64,000 bases of DNA from positions 1,054,001 through 1,118,000 of the forward strand of contig NC_010602.1 of assembly GCF_000017685.1 (NCBI RefSeq). Direction: 5' to 3'. A model generated the notes under the pieces. It saw only the letters and a list, made by a program, of their open reading frames with translations. It was not told the DNA's origin and ran no database searches. Shown one piece after another: positions 27,311 through 37,220 of the stretch. Each line of letters starts with the position of its first letter. The first letter of the stretch is position 1. A program made the translations under genes and the position numbers. Origin of the DNA: Leptospira biflexa serovar Patoc strain 'Patoc 1 (Paris)'. GTDB lineage: Bacteria > Spirochaetota > Leptospiria > Leptospirales > Leptospiraceae.

Positions 27311-28147
27311 TTAGGAACGTTTGAAAAAGGTGCAGAATCCAGCCGGATATTTTTTCCCAGAAGTTTCTGGGATATAAAGTTCAGTTGTTTCGTATGTTCC
27401 TTTTGTTTTGATCCGTGAGGAGAGGATCCTTTCTAACGTGAGGGGACTAAACCCTTGGCTATGGCAACTGAGGATGACAAATTCAGGTTTGTTGTCGGAG
27501 AGTTCCATCAGTGCATCCATGAGTTCGGGTAGGTTCTCTTCAATTTTCCAAACCTCTCCTTTGGAACCACGACCGAAACTTGGCGGGTCGAGGATGAGGC
27601 CTTGGTATTTTTTCCCACGTTTGATTTCGCGACGTATGAATTTCATCACATCATCTACGATCCAACGAACGGGTTTGGTATCTAGACCTGAGAGTTTGGC
27701 ATTTTCTCTCGCCCAATCCACCATCCCTTTGGAAGCATCTACATGGCAAACACTCATCCCGGCATCAAGGCAAGCGAGAGTGGATCCACCAGAATACGCA
27801 AATAAATTCAAAACTTCCAGGCCTTGTTTTCTTTTCCCGATTTCTCGGATTCGGTTCCAGTTGGTTTCTTGTTCGGGGAAGAGTCCAATATGCCCAAATG
27901 GTGTGAGTTTGATTTTAAAGGTAAGATGGGAAAATTGAATCGTGAAACTTTCTGGGACTTTTTTTTGGAAGTTCCAATGCCCTGAGCCAGAATCATTTTT
28001 AATGTAAACAGCATGTAAGTCGTTCCAGATCCCAGGTGTTTCTTTGCCATAGGCGGAAGTAGGGGAGGACCTTTGGAGTTTGTATCCGCCCACAATTTCT
28101 AATTTGGAAAGGTCCCCAGAATCCAATAATTCGTAACTTTTTGTCAT
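27311..28147 (-). CDS. Class I SAM-dependent methyltransferase (RlmI/RlmK-like)
   Basis: A 278-residue enzyme with the SAM motif VLNLFAYSGGSTLACLDAG at about 113-131, the acidic VDASKGMVDWARENA loop, the catalytic DPPSFGRG at about 187, and a cysteine in ILSCHSQGFSP at about 225 where RlmI-type m5C enzymes hold theirs. The PUA domain of E. coli RlmI is missing, so this is the short form. The likely substrate is 23S rRNA. Its ATG overlaps the stop of the upstream PP2C gene by four bases. Confidence 0.88.
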   Translation of the reverse strand: MTKSYELLDSGDLSKLEIVGGYKLQRSSPTSAYGKETPGIWNDLHAVYIKNDSGSGHWNFQKKVPESFTIQFSHLTFKIKLTPFGHIGLFPEQETNWNRIREIGKRKQGLEVLNLFAYSGGSTLACLDAGMSVCHVDASKGMVDWARENAKLSGLDTKPVRWIVDDVMKFIRREIKRGKKYQGLILDPPSFGRGSKGEVWKIEENLPELMDALMELSDNKPEFVILSCHSQGFSPLTLERILSSRIKTKGTYETTELYIPETSGKKYPAGFCTFFKRS

Positions 28148-30069
28148 ACCAATTCCAGAAAAATAAAGGTTAGGTCGTCCTCCCAGTCTTTTATTTCTCG
28201 ATTTGAAAAGGACTCCAAAGTTTGGATGAGTTTTCCTTTGAATAAATGATTGGGAAGTTCCCGGTTGGTTTTTAAAAATTCAATGAGTCCTGTATCACCG
28301 AACATATTTCCCTTCGGATCAAAACATTCCAAAACTCCATCACTCAATAATAAAATACGATCTTTTGGTAAAACGGGATAAGTGGTTTCATCGATTTGGA
28401 TTTCCGGAAACACTCCAATGATTTTTCCCTTCGGGTGGACTTTGATGATTTCACCACTCGACCTTTGTAAAAAAGCACTTGGATGGCCTGCTCTCCCAAA
28501 TCTCCAAATCTTGGTAGAACTATTCAAGTACAAATAAGAGGCAGTCACATATTGAGGAGAACAGTTCCCAAACAAAACTCGGTTCATACCCTCTAATACC
28601 TGTTTGGGGGAAGAAATCGAATCCTTTTGTGTTGTGAAAGCAACTTTTCCCATAGCAGAGATAAGAGATGCTGGGATTCCGTGCCCCGATACATCACACA
28701 ATACAATCCCTAGTTCATAGGGATTCGGTGAATGGTATTCATAAAAATCTCCTCCTACATCCTTCATTGGTTGGATATAAATTTGGATTTGGAGGTTTTT
28801 GACATTGGGACTTGTTTTCGGAAGAGATTGCATGAGAATGTCACGTGAAATTTTTCTTTCCCTTCTAAGGCTTGTGACTTGGGCAAGGGCCAGATCTTTT
28901 TCCTGCCGTAACAATTGGATTCGATCTGCCAAAGCAAAAGCGAAGAGAGTGATATCTGCAAGTGAAGCAATCGGAAATAACATCTCTTCTAGAAAAGAAT
29001 TACTAGGCAAAATTCCAAACTTCAACATTCCATAGATCACACATGTGAGGAGTAATAAAAAAAATGCGATGGAGATATAATAAAAAGAACGAATCCGTTT
29101 TTTTAATCCCCATATCAAAATTCCAAATAAGGTAAGACAAATACTCACAGAAAGCCAACTCACACCGATGGAAGCTTCAGCAACCCCTCCAAATAACGCG
29201 ATACAAACATTGAATAAGGAAAATGCACCTAACAAAAAATAGAACCTAGTAGTTCTAGGTAACCTTGCTTTGATCTTTAAAAAATTGGCAGTGAACAAAA
29301 CAAAGAAAAAGAGGCAGAGACTGAAAAAAACGGGAATTCCCACTCGTTTCCAATAATAGGAATTAGGAACAAAAAAATACCCAAAAAAACCGAGTAAAGA
29401 TAACTGGCCGAGACCAAAAAACAAAACATATCCGATATAATAAAAATAACTTTTATCCCTTACAAAAAATGCGATCGCAAGATTGTATAAAATGATGATC
29501 CCTAAACTTCCAAAAAATAAACCATATACCCACTGCGTTACATAATCTTCTCTTTGTAGGTTCCTTTGGTTTGTGAATACAAGTGAAAATTGTAAGGATA
29601 TATCGGATTTGATGGCAATGAGGATGGTTTCCTTTTGATGTCCTAGGCGAAAAACAAAATTCCTATGTGGGATTTCCCTTTGGAACATTGGTTGGATATG
29701 ACCTGATTTAGAAACGATGAAACTATCACCTTCATGTTTGTGGTAAAGTTCCACCAAATCAATATTATGCGCTTGTACGAGTAGAAGTGGGAATTTGGTT
29801 GGGTCTGGAAATTGATTGGGATCGAGGCGTAACCACAAGGTTCCTTTTAAAAAACCAAAATTGGCAAATTCATCATCAATCGCTTGGAATTTTCCAGTCG
29901 TTAAAACTGAATCTACGGGTGTATTTGACTTCGTATCAATCCAATATGTGAATTCTTTTGTGAATACCAATCTCTCTCCCATATCTTCGTTTGCATCGGC
30001 GAAAATGGGTATCACTAAAAGACTGTAGAGTGTGAAGAGGAGAGTGAATTTGGATAAAATCGGTTTCAA
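28144..30069 (-). CDS. 7TMR-DISM receptor with SpoIIE-type PP2C phosphatase
   Basis: A 641-residue membrane signalling protein. After a signal peptide (MKPILSKFTLLFTLYSLLVI, ending near 24) come a periplasmic 7TMR-DISM extracellular domain (about 30-175), seven helices (about 180-385), a coiled coil (about 385-420, EKDLALAQVTSLRRERKI) and a PP2C/SpoIIE domain (about 440-640) with metal-binding DVGGDFYEY and CDVSGHGIPASLISAMGK. It probably dephosphorylates a STAS protein in response to an extracellular ligand. It heads a minus-strand run of overlapping genes down to the FapA-like gene. A hairpin lies between it and gltA. Confidence 0.92.
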   Translation of the reverse strand: MKPILSKFTLLFTLYSLLVIPIFADANEDMGERLVFTKEFTYWIDTKSNTPVDSVLTTGKFQAIDDEFANFGFLKGTLWLRLDPNQFPDPTKFPLLLVQAHNIDLVELYHKHEGDSFIVSKSGHIQPMFQREIPHRNFVFRLGHQKETILIAIKSDISLQFSLVFTNQRNLQREDYVTQWVYGLFFGSLGIIILYNLAIAFFVRDKSYFYYIGYVLFFGLGQLSLLGFFGYFFVPNSYYWKRVGIPVFFSLCLFFFVLFTANFLKIKARLPRTTRFYFLLGAFSLFNVCIALFGGVAEASIGVSWLSVSICLTLFGILIWGLKKRIRSFYYISIAFFLLLLTCVIYGMLKFGILPSNSFLEEMLFPIASLADITLFAFALADRIQLLRQEKDLALAQVTSLRRERKISRDILMQSLPKTSPNVKNLQIQIYIQPMKDVGGDFYEYHSPNPYELGIVLCDVSGHGIPASLISAMGKVAFTTQKDSISSPKQVLEGMNRVLFGNCSPQYVTASYLYLNSSTKIWRFGRAGHPSAFLQRSSGEIIKVHPKGKIIGVFPEIQIDETTYPVLPKDRILLLSDGVLECFDPKGNMFGDTGLIEFLKTNRELPNHLFKGKLIQTLESFSNREIKDWEDDLTFIFLELV

Positions 30070-30080
30070 GTGTTGGGAAG

Positions 30081-30103
30081 GGACAAGGGAGATTCCCTTG
30101 TCC
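30081..30103. terminator. Perfect hairpin after gltA
   Basis: GGACAAGGGA/TCCCTTGTCC, a 10-base perfect stem with a 3-base loop, 15 bases past the gltA stop on the minus strand. It is not followed by a T run, so it may be a Rho-independent terminator of weak type, an RNA-stabilising end, or a protein site ahead of the next gene. Confidence 0.55.
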
Positions 30104-30117
30104 TGTGTCGTATTGAC

Positions 30118-31407
30118 TTAGGCCTGTTTTTTTGCCGTTTCGTAAGAAATTTCTTTTGGACCGGTGTAAATTTGTCGTGGACGACCAATTTTTAAGTTCG
30201 GGTCTTCAATCATTTCTTTCCATTGTGCAATCCATCCTGGTAGTCTTCCCATCGCAAACATCACAGTGAACATATTGGTTGGGATTCCTAGTGCTCGGTA
30301 GATGATACCTGAGTAAAAGTCTACGTTTGGATAGAGTTTTCTTTCCACAAAGTAAGGGTCATTGAGTGCCGCTTCTTCCAATTCTTTTGCAATGTCAAGA
30401 AGTGGGTCTTTGATTCCGAGTTTGTTTAATACCTTGTCACAAGCTACTTTGATGATTTTGGCACGTGGGTCAAAGTTTTTGTAAACACGGTGTCCAAATC
30501 CATTCAATCGGAAACTTGAGTTTTTGTCTTTTGCTTGTTCGACGATCTTTTTAACAGATAGTCCACTTTTTTTAATGCCTTCCAACATTTCCAAAACTTC
30601 TTGGTTGGCTCCACCATGGCGTGGCCCCCAAAGCGCAAGGATCCCTGCAGAAATCGCACCATATAAATTGGCAAGAGAAGATCCCACCAAACGAACAGTT
30701 GATGTAGAACAGTTTTGTTCGTGGTCTGCATGTAAGATGAGGAGTAAATTAAGTGCTGAAACAATTTCCGGATCAATATGGTAGTCTTCTGCAGGAACAG
30801 CAAACATCATATTGAGAAAGTTAGATGCATAGTCTAACTCGTTCAAAGGATGGATGATAGGTTGTCCAATTGATTTTTTATACGCATAGGCCGCAATTGT
30901 AGGAAATTTTGCAAGGAGTCGAATGATGGAAATTTCTCTATGTTCCTCATTCATTGGATCATAACTATCTTGGTAGTATGTAGACAAACATCCCATCATA
31001 CATGACATGATTGCCATAGGGTGTCCATCTTTTGGGAATCCATTGAACAGACGTTTGAGGTCTTCATGGATCATGGTGTGTTTTGTGATCGAACTATTCC
31101 ACTCTTTGAGCTGTGCATCGTTTGGAAGTTTTCCGTAGATGAGTAAATAAGCAACTTCTGTGAAGGTTGACTTTGCTGCTAAATCTTCGATTGGGATTCC
31201 ACGATATCTGAGGATTCCTTTTTCACCATCGAGAAAGGTGATTTCACTTGTGCAGGCACCTGTATTTAAATAACCAGAATCAATCGTAACATAACCGGAC
31301 AATTGGCGGAGTTTTGTAATATCAATTGCCTTTTCGTCTTCACTTCCCGCAACGATCGGAAGTTCGTACTCTTTTCCATCCACTTTCAGAATTGCCTTTT
31401 CGGACAT
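30118..31407 (-). CDS. gltA: Citrate synthase (type II)
   Basis: A 429-residue hexameric-type citrate synthase that condenses oxaloacetate and acetyl-CoA at the entry of the TCA cycle. Visible are the N-terminal beta-strand domain (about 1-50), the RYRGIPIEDLAAKSTF segment at about 69, the catalytic histidine in LHADHEQNCSTSTVRLVGSS at about 229, a second catalytic histidine in NGFGHRVYKNFDPRA at about 306, and the aspartate in NVDFYSGIIYRALG at about 364. AGGAG lies seven bases before the ATG. A 9-base inverted repeat stands just upstream in the leader. Confidence 0.97.
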   Translation of the reverse strand: MSEKAILKVDGKEYELPIVAGSEDEKAIDITKLRQLSGYVTIDSGYLNTGACTSEITFLDGEKGILRYRGIPIEDLAAKSTFTEVAYLLIYGKLPNDAQLKEWNSSITKHTMIHEDLKRLFNGFPKDGHPMAIMSCMMGCLSTYYQDSYDPMNEEHREISIIRLLAKFPTIAAYAYKKSIGQPIIHPLNELDYASNFLNMMFAVPAEDYHIDPEIVSALNLLLILHADHEQNCSTSTVRLVGSSLANLYGAISAGILALWGPRHGGANQEVLEMLEGIKKSGLSVKKIVEQAKDKNSSFRLNGFGHRVYKNFDPRAKIIKVACDKVLNKLGIKDPLLDIAKELEEAALNDPYFVERKLYPNVDFYSGIIYRALGIPTNMFTVMFAMGRLPGWIAQWKEMIEDPNLKIGRPRQIYTGPKEISYETAKKQA

Positions 31408-31425
31408 ATCTTCTCCTGTATATCT

Positions 31426-31449
31426 CTGTCTATTTCAAAGAATAGACAG
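31426..31449. repeat. Inverted repeat in the gltA leader
   Basis: CTGTCTATT/AATAGACAG, perfect nine-base arms with a six-base loop, about 20 bases before the gltA ATG on the minus strand. It could be an operator, a leader hairpin, or the terminator of the lytic transglycosylase gene upstream; no T run follows. Confidence 0.5.
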
Positions 31450-31475
31450 GGGAAAGGGAGGGGAAAAGCCATTTT

Positions 31476-33743
31476 TTACAACTTATGGTATTTTTTCATG
31501 ATATCGTATGCGTAGAAATTCGAAACAACGATGCGACAATAGTCTCTTGATTCTTTGTATGGTAAGTCTTCTAAAAAATGGTTAAAATCACCCGTGTAGA
31601 CAGATTTTTTCCATTTTCGTAAATTCCCAGGCCCACCGTTGTAGGCGATGGATGCCCATTTTAATTCGTTCCCATTGGATTTGAGAAGGTAGGCCAAAAA
31701 TTTTGTTCCGAGTCTGATGGATGTTTCTGGTTCATAGAGAGAATAAGAAGTGACCCCCATCCTTTGGGCAAGCTCTCGTCCCGTCGCAGGCATGATTTGC
31801 ATGAGGCCTCGGGCATTTGACCTGGAGGTAGCCGTTTCTTTAAAAAAAGATTCTTGTCGCATCAAGGCATACACATTGTCTTCAGGGATTCCGTTTTCAT
31901 TGGCATAACGTGCGACAATCGTTTGGTGAGGTCTTGGATACATTCGAACCGAAAGGGAAGTGGGCAGTAAAATGGGATCATCTGGAATGAGGTATCGTTT
32001 GAGAAGGGAACGTGTATGAAATGCCGAATAATAGGTGTTACGCGTGAGATCCCCAATCCCAACAAGGATTTCATCCTTCTCATCTTCCGAAAGATTTTCT
32101 CGTTTTACGTGGAAGTTTACTAAGTGGAGGCCTAAACTATCTTCTCCCACGCGGAAGTATTCTTTGGCAAGGTTTAAGAGTTTGTGACCTTGGATTCTTG
32201 AACTCATTCCCCCCAATTTGTTTCCCAGTTCATACGAATCTTTTGGGTATACAAATCCTAAATTGCGACCAATGAGTGCCCCCGATTCTTCTGGGATGCC
32301 TGCTGTATAGGATAAATATTCAAAGAGGTATTCTTTGTTATAGGTTGGGTTTTCTGGTTTATTGGATTCTTTGATTGTGGATAAAAATTCTTCACGGATC
32401 ACACGTGTGTAGTAAGAACCTGGGCAAAGTGCGTAGTATCGTTTTAATTCTTTTTTGAGACGATCGGTTTCTCCATTTTCTTTAAGAGAACGTAAATACC
32501 AATACACAAGCCTTCCTTTGACAGGTAGGTTTGGGATCTCCGCAAGGGCCCTTTCAAATTTAACAAGGGGAGCATATCGTGATTTTTCCCCTTTGCGTTC
32601 GACGAGATATTCAATCAGTCGGTCTTGGTAAAATAAATTGAATGGATACTTTCCTAAGTATAAAATCAAGTTTTCAAAGTATAATTCCTTATCCCCCAAA
32701 CGGTCGTAAGAAGCCGCAAGCACTCGGTAATACCCTGCGTCTTTTCCCGGAAAGGTTTTTAGGAGTTCAATTGCCTGTTGGAATTTATTTTGTTGGTATA
32801 AGGTATCGGCAAGGGTCACAATCCACGAGGAATCCATATCCACAAAACTTTTATTGGCGCGTAACACTCGGAAGAGTTCATTGGTTTTTCCCACTTTGGT
32901 TAAAACTTGTGTTAGGTGTTTAAACCCTTCATAATAATTCAATCGACTGGAAAAAAGTTCAGGCCTTGAACGAAAGAGCGCCTCCTTGTCATTTGAATTG
33001 ATGGCAGGTAAAAATAAAGTGAGTTCAGAAGGGCCAAGTTGTAAGATACTGCCACTACCTTTGTATTTACTCCAATCCGATGCAATCATTTGCACGGTTT
33101 GGTCCATTAAGCCTTCTTTTTGTAAACAATTGAGCCAATCTTCGATGGCAGCTTTTTCATCACCTAAGATCAATTTCGCTTTTCCCAATCGATACAAACT
33201 ATCTCCTGTTAGAAGATACCTTTTGTGAGAATCTTGGATGGATTGGATTTTTTCTATGATTTCCTTCCATTGGTTGTTTGCTGCTAACAATCTAATTTGT
33301 TCATCCAAGGCCCTGCGGCAAATGGGATCCTCTTCCATATTCAATCGATTTAAGAATTGGATTCTCTCCTGAGGAGTGAGAAAATTTTTAGCAGTTATTT
33401 CATTGTACAATTTCCAATAACTCAATTTAAAAAGCGTGGTTTGGAAAGGCATGGTTTGGGTGAGAATCTTTTTGACTTCTTCCTCGTTTGCATCTGTCAC
33501 AAACACTCCGCGGATCAGAGATAATAAATAACGAAATCGTTTCTCCTTGTCTCCGTTAGGTGATTTTTCATGGAATTCAATGAGAGTGTACACTTCACTT
33601 TCCCGGGAAGGAGTGGAGTTTTTGAAATGGTTTTCAATTTGCCCCCATTGGTGGGATTTGATCAAATAATGAAGGTCTGTTTCGGCAAGTAGGGATGTTG
33701 TGAAAAAGAGAAGAATTCTACTTGCTAACCAAAAATGCCTCAT
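31476..33743 (-). CDS. Soluble-type lytic murein transglycosylase (Slt70-like)
   Basis: A 755-residue exported enzyme. Signal peptide MRHFWLASRILLFFTTSLLA, then a long superhelical region of paired helices and TPR-like repeats (about 30-580), then a C-terminal SLT catalytic domain: the catalytic glutamate in ALMRQESFFKETA at about 630, ARGLMQIMPATGRELA at about 643, and ASIAYNGGPGNLRKWK at about 708. It cleaves murein with formation of 1,6-anhydromuramic ends. AGGAAG precedes the ATG. The doughnut-like helical region is longer than in E. coli Slt70. Divergent from the gene at 33792. Confidence 0.93.
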   Translation of the reverse strand: MRHFWLASRILLFFTTSLLAETDLHYLIKSHQWGQIENHFKNSTPSRESEVYTLIEFHEKSPNGDKEKRFRYLLSLIRGVFVTDANEEEVKKILTQTMPFQTTLFKLSYWKLYNEITAKNFLTPQERIQFLNRLNMEEDPICRRALDEQIRLLAANNQWKEIIEKIQSIQDSHKRYLLTGDSLYRLGKAKLILGDEKAAIEDWLNCLQKEGLMDQTVQMIASDWSKYKGSGSILQLGPSELTLFLPAINSNDKEALFRSRPELFSSRLNYYEGFKHLTQVLTKVGKTNELFRVLRANKSFVDMDSSWIVTLADTLYQQNKFQQAIELLKTFPGKDAGYYRVLAASYDRLGDKELYFENLILYLGKYPFNLFYQDRLIEYLVERKGEKSRYAPLVKFERALAEIPNLPVKGRLVYWYLRSLKENGETDRLKKELKRYYALCPGSYYTRVIREEFLSTIKESNKPENPTYNKEYLFEYLSYTAGIPEESGALIGRNLGFVYPKDSYELGNKLGGMSSRIQGHKLLNLAKEYFRVGEDSLGLHLVNFHVKRENLSEDEKDEILVGIGDLTRNTYYSAFHTRSLLKRYLIPDDPILLPTSLSVRMYPRPHQTIVARYANENGIPEDNVYALMRQESFFKETATSRSNARGLMQIMPATGRELAQRMGVTSYSLYEPETSIRLGTKFLAYLLKSNGNELKWASIAYNGGPGNLRKWKKSVYTGDFNHFLEDLPYKESRDYCRIVVSNFYAYDIMKKYHKL

Positions 33744-33791
33744 GCATACTTCCTATGATTACGAATTTAGAGAGGGAAGGTCCCCCTCCTT

Positions 33792-34991
33792 ATGAGCTCA
33801 CAAACAGAATACAAACTGCGCTGGCCAGAATATAGAATCGAATTCCACCCTACGGAAGAAAACCCTAAAAAAGTCACACTTCCTGAGTTATGGCCAGATC
33901 TTCGTGCCTTTTTTTCAGGCAACCAGTCTCGATTTGCAAACTATCTCTTTTACCTATCGACCGATTTCTCTGGGGGGTTCAGCCTTTGTTCTGTTCTCGG
34001 GCAAAATGATGCCAGCTTTCGCTTCCATGACCCTGTTTTGCAATCTCCTTCCACATTTCCCAAGGAGAGTTTAGAAACCATCTGGAAACTTTGCCAAAAT
34101 CGCGAATTCGACGAGATGGAGAGGGAAGATTGGGAACTCATCGGTTTTGGATTTTTATATGTAGGGAATATTTCCGAATTTCGGAAATGGGTTCTTGTGA
34201 CAAAAGACTATTTTGGGCAAACAGCTGACAACCATCGTTTTTTAACCCTCCTTGGTTGGGAATATTCTGAAATTCCGTTTGAAAACTCCATATTGCACAT
34301 GTTAGTTGAGTATGCAAAAGGGGATTTTGGGAAAATAGATTTTAAGGCCTTAGTGGATTCCTGTTTACTCGATTCTCACTGGCAAATTGCGGGTGTTTTG
34401 TTTCACGCCATTGAACTTGGATTGTTGCCCGAAAACGAATCCTTTCGTGTTTGGAAATTTTTAATTGGGTTTTATGAAGAATGGGAATCTTGGGAAAAAG
34501 AAAAATTCCAATATGTTTCGTTTGGAAAAATTCCACCATTTTATGCCCTTCGGTATGCAAAACGATACCTCCCACACGAATCATTTTACAAATACCAGTC
34601 GGATTTGGAAACAGAGCTCCGAGGGGACTGGGTCAGTGGAAGTGAATTTGGTTATGAACTCACACATTCGATCAATCCTTGTATCGATACAGTGGTTCGA
34701 TTTCGTAATGAAGGGGAACGATTTGAAAGGGAATTGGATGCATTGTATCAATTAAAACCGTATTCGTATCTTCTCCCGTTACAACTTGCTTGTATTCAAT
34801 TCGTAAAAAAAGAATATGATGGTTTTTTGAAATTATACCAAAAGTCAGGTAGACTCAAACACCTCCCTCTCGCTCTCAATTTGTATTGGAGAGTATTACA
34901 AATCAAAGGTGATACAAAAATGAGTTCTGCCATCAAACGTTCGTTAGAAATCGGAAATCAATCCATCACATTACCTGAAGGTTGGGAATAA
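33792..34991 (+). CDS. Hypothetical cytoplasmic protein
   Basis: A 399-residue protein with no signal peptide or membrane segment, rich in Trp, Tyr and Phe. The C-terminal half is helical, with a repeat-like spacing (LPLALNLYWRVLQIKGDTKM) that suggests TPR-type units; I recognise no named domain. GGGAAGG lies 11 bases before the ATG. It heads a closely spaced plus-strand run reaching to 39546, with the next gene starting one base after its stop. Confidence 0.8.
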   Translation: MSSQTEYKLRWPEYRIEFHPTEENPKKVTLPELWPDLRAFFSGNQSRFANYLFYLSTDFSGGFSLCSVLGQNDASFRFHDPVLQSPSTFPKESLETIWKLCQNREFDEMEREDWELIGFGFLYVGNISEFRKWVLVTKDYFGQTADNHRFLTLLGWEYSEIPFENSILHMLVEYAKGDFGKIDFKALVDSCLLDSHWQIAGVLFHAIELGLLPENESFRVWKFLIGFYEEWESWEKEKFQYVSFGKIPPFYALRYAKRYLPHESFYKYQSDLETELRGDWVSGSEFGYELTHSINPCIDTVVRFRNEGERFERELDALYQLKPYSYLLPLQLACIQFVKKEYDGFLKLYQKSGRLKHLPLALNLYWRVLQIKGDTKMSSAIKRSLEIGNQSITLPEGWE

Positions 34992-34992
34992 G

Positions 34993-35766
34993 ATGCCTCT
35001 TTCACAAGAACAAATCATGGAACTCTCCAAATTGCAGAAAATGCTAAGGAATTTGGAGAAAATCGAAAGAAATGCAAAAAATGACTTACAAAAAGAAAGG
35101 GTTGCGTTTGACATTGAACGTTATAGGCGTAGGATGCAAGAAGTGTCCCCCGATGGAATTCCAGACAACTTGGAACAAACCATGCGAAACGCCAAAACAA
35201 GGGAAGAAAACCCAGAAAGCCTCAAACATAAAATCATATCTCAATACCCGGTGATGAAAATTTCACCTAACTCCAATGACAGTGAGATCAACCAAATTGG
35301 AACCCTTGTTAATATTATGGATTTGGAATACATCCCTATCCTTGGTGATGCTCATATCAAATTTGATTATTCCCATGCCACAGAACGTGACTCCGTTCTT
35401 AAATACATGGAGAACCTACGTCGTAATATGAAAATCCTTGTGGAAACCATTGAAGAGTATGCAGCTGCCGATAAACAAGAGTTTCGTGAACAGCTCTCCC
35501 GTATGAAAAACAAACAATCTCGGATTTTCATTGCGGAAGCCTTTGAAACTTTGGGTAAGTTCCGCGACTTCCTACTTGCTGTGAATGGTGACATCAAAGA
35601 AGGAAATAATGTCATCATGAACATGGAAGAACCGATCAAATTCAACCCTCGTTTTGAAAAAGCGACAGTTTTGGAAGGTCGTTCCATCATGGAAGCTCTC
35701 CGCGAATTTGAAGAATTTGCCGATGAGGCATGTGATTTGATTCGCCTCCCGTCTTTTCGAGGGTAA
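34993..35766 (+). CDS. Hypothetical helical cytoplasmic protein
   Basis: A 257-residue charged protein. Residues 1-60 are a coiled coil (QKMLRNLEKIERNAKNDLQK), followed by an ordered domain with LGDAHIKFDYSHATERDSVL and a second helical region (about 120-200). No known domain. It starts one base after the preceding stop and lies upstream of the bactofilin gene, so a cell-shape or envelope role is conceivable by association only. Confidence 0.8.
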   Translation: MPLSQEQIMELSKLQKMLRNLEKIERNAKNDLQKERVAFDIERYRRRMQEVSPDGIPDNLEQTMRNAKTREENPESLKHKIISQYPVMKISPNSNDSEINQIGTLVNIMDLEYIPILGDAHIKFDYSHATERDSVLKYMENLRRNMKILVETIEEYAAADKQEFREQLSRMKNKQSRIFIAEAFETLGKFRDFLLAVNGDIKEGNNVIMNMEEPIKFNPRFEKATVLEGRSIMEALREFEEFADEACDLIRLPSFRG

Positions 35767-35834
35767 AAAAACCTTTTCATTCCTAGGGGGAACGAGGACA
35801 CTGTGAAAAATCACATACACGGACTCGCAAACGC

Positions 35835-36275
35835 ATGGCATTAGTCAAAAATCAGACCGAAGTTACCAACTCAACAATTGGTGAGAATTCTTACTTCAAT
35901 GGAAAATTTTTCATCAATGGATCATTAAAAATTGACGGTAAATTCGAGGGGAAATCCCTCCAAGCCGAACACCTCTACATCGGTGTGACAGGAAAGGTCA
36001 AAACCAATATCACAGCGGCGAGTGTCATTGTAGAAGGAATCATCGTAGGGAACGTGACGGCAAGAAACCGCGTGATGCTCCTACCCACTTCCAAAATCCT
36101 TGGGGACATCAAAACACCAGAACTCATCATCCAAAATGGGGTGATTTTAGAAGGTCGTTGTATGATTTCCAATGACTTAAAACATAGCGCCAAAGACCTG
36201 ATCGAATTGGAATACTCCAAAGATTCTCTCAGTGTCGAAAAGATTTTTGGGAAACAACCAAACGCCAAAGAATAA
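35835..36275 (+). CDS. Bactofilin
   Basis: A 146-residue polymer-forming cytoskeletal protein. The core (about 15-110) is the right-handed beta-helix of the bactofilin domain: SYFNGKFFINGSLKIDGKFE, then VIVEGIIVGNVTARNRVMLL and ILGDIKTPELIIQNGVILEG. Short unstructured ends flank it. Bactofilins form filaments that set cell shape or place murein enzymes; in Leptospira a bactofilin affects helical pitch, but whether this copy is that one cannot be told here. pdxA begins directly at its stop. Confidence 0.93.
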   Translation: MALVKNQTEVTNSTIGENSYFNGKFFINGSLKIDGKFEGKSLQAEHLYIGVTGKVKTNITAASVIVEGIIVGNVTARNRVMLLPTSKILGDIKTPELIIQNGVILEGRCMISNDLKHSAKDLIELEYSKDSLSVEKIFGKQPNAKE

Positions 36276-37220
36276 TTGAAAACCATCCTCATTTCGGAAG
36301 GGGATCCCACGAGTATCAATTATGAGCTTTTGGAATCAACCTTCCCTCTCTTACAATCCTTAGGAAAAGAGCACCGCATTTATCTCATCCGAGGTTCCCA
36401 CAACCAAACCCTTCCTTCCCTTCCCAATCTCACTGCACCCATCGATGCCCCAGGATTCTATTCCATCACTTGGAAGGGAGGTGGGAAATCCAAATCCTTT
36501 GTACTGGGAAAACCTTCTCGAGCTTCCGGGAAAATGGCATATGACTCACTCCTTTCGGCCATCGACCTGCAAAAAGAAACTGGTGCGGACCTCATCACCC
36601 TCCCACTTTCGAAAGAGTGGGTGGTGAAAGCAGGGATCAACGGATTCCGAGGCCATACAGAAACTTTGGCGGATGCATACAAGAGACCTACATTTATGAT
36701 GATGTCAGGAGAGAAACTCAACGTGATCCCACTGACAACCCATGTCCCTTTAAAAGATGTTGTCCGCGAGTTAACCAAATTCAATTGGAAAGAACTTGGT
36801 CGGGCGATCACCCAATCTCCTTATTTACACCATCCAAAGATTGGGTATTTGGGACTGAACCCCCATGCAGGGGAAGGGGGAAAAATCGGGAAGGAAGAAA
36901 CGACCCTCCTGAAGCAGGGAGTTTCCATTTTGCGAAAGGCAAAATTATCCTTGGAAGGACCTCTCTCTGCAGATTCCGCTTTTTTACCAGATGCCAAACC
37001 GTACGATTTGTATTTAGCAGGTTACCATGACCAAGGTCTCATCCCATTTAAATTGCTTGAAGGAAAGAAGGGTGTGAACATAACCTTAGGTCTGGATTTC
37101 ACTCGTGTTTCCCCAGACCATGGAACCGCCTTTGGGATTGCGGGGAAGGGATGCGCAGATCCTACGGGACTCATTTCCTGCTTAGAACGACTTGTGGAGA
37201 GAAAAACAAAACCAATATGA
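36276..37220 (+). CDS. pdxA: 4-hydroxythreonine-4-phosphate dehydrogenase
   Basis: A 314-residue NAD-dependent enzyme of pyridoxal-phosphate synthesis (DXP-dependent route). It begins with the family's GDPTSINYELLE loop at about 7-18 (GDPAGIGPE in E. coli), and shows metal histidines in GFRGHTETLAD at about 130, LNPHAGEGGKIG at about 193, and YHDQGLIPFKLLEG at about 249. The TTG start abuts the bactofilin stop. The N-terminal loop is less canonical than in E. coli, and the protein is slightly short, but the active-site residues are present. Confidence 0.92.
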   Translation: MKTILISEGDPTSINYELLESTFPLLQSLGKEHRIYLIRGSHNQTLPSLPNLTAPIDAPGFYSITWKGGGKSKSFVLGKPSRASGKMAYDSLLSAIDLQKETGADLITLPLSKEWVVKAGINGFRGHTETLADAYKRPTFMMMSGEKLNVIPLTTHVPLKDVVRELTKFNWKELGRAITQSPYLHHPKIGYLGLNPHAGEGGKIGKEETTLLKQGVSILRKAKLSLEGPLSADSAFLPDAKPYDLYLAGYHDQGLIPFKLLEGKKGVNITLGLDFTRVSPDHGTAFGIAGKGCADPTGLISCLERLVERKTKPI

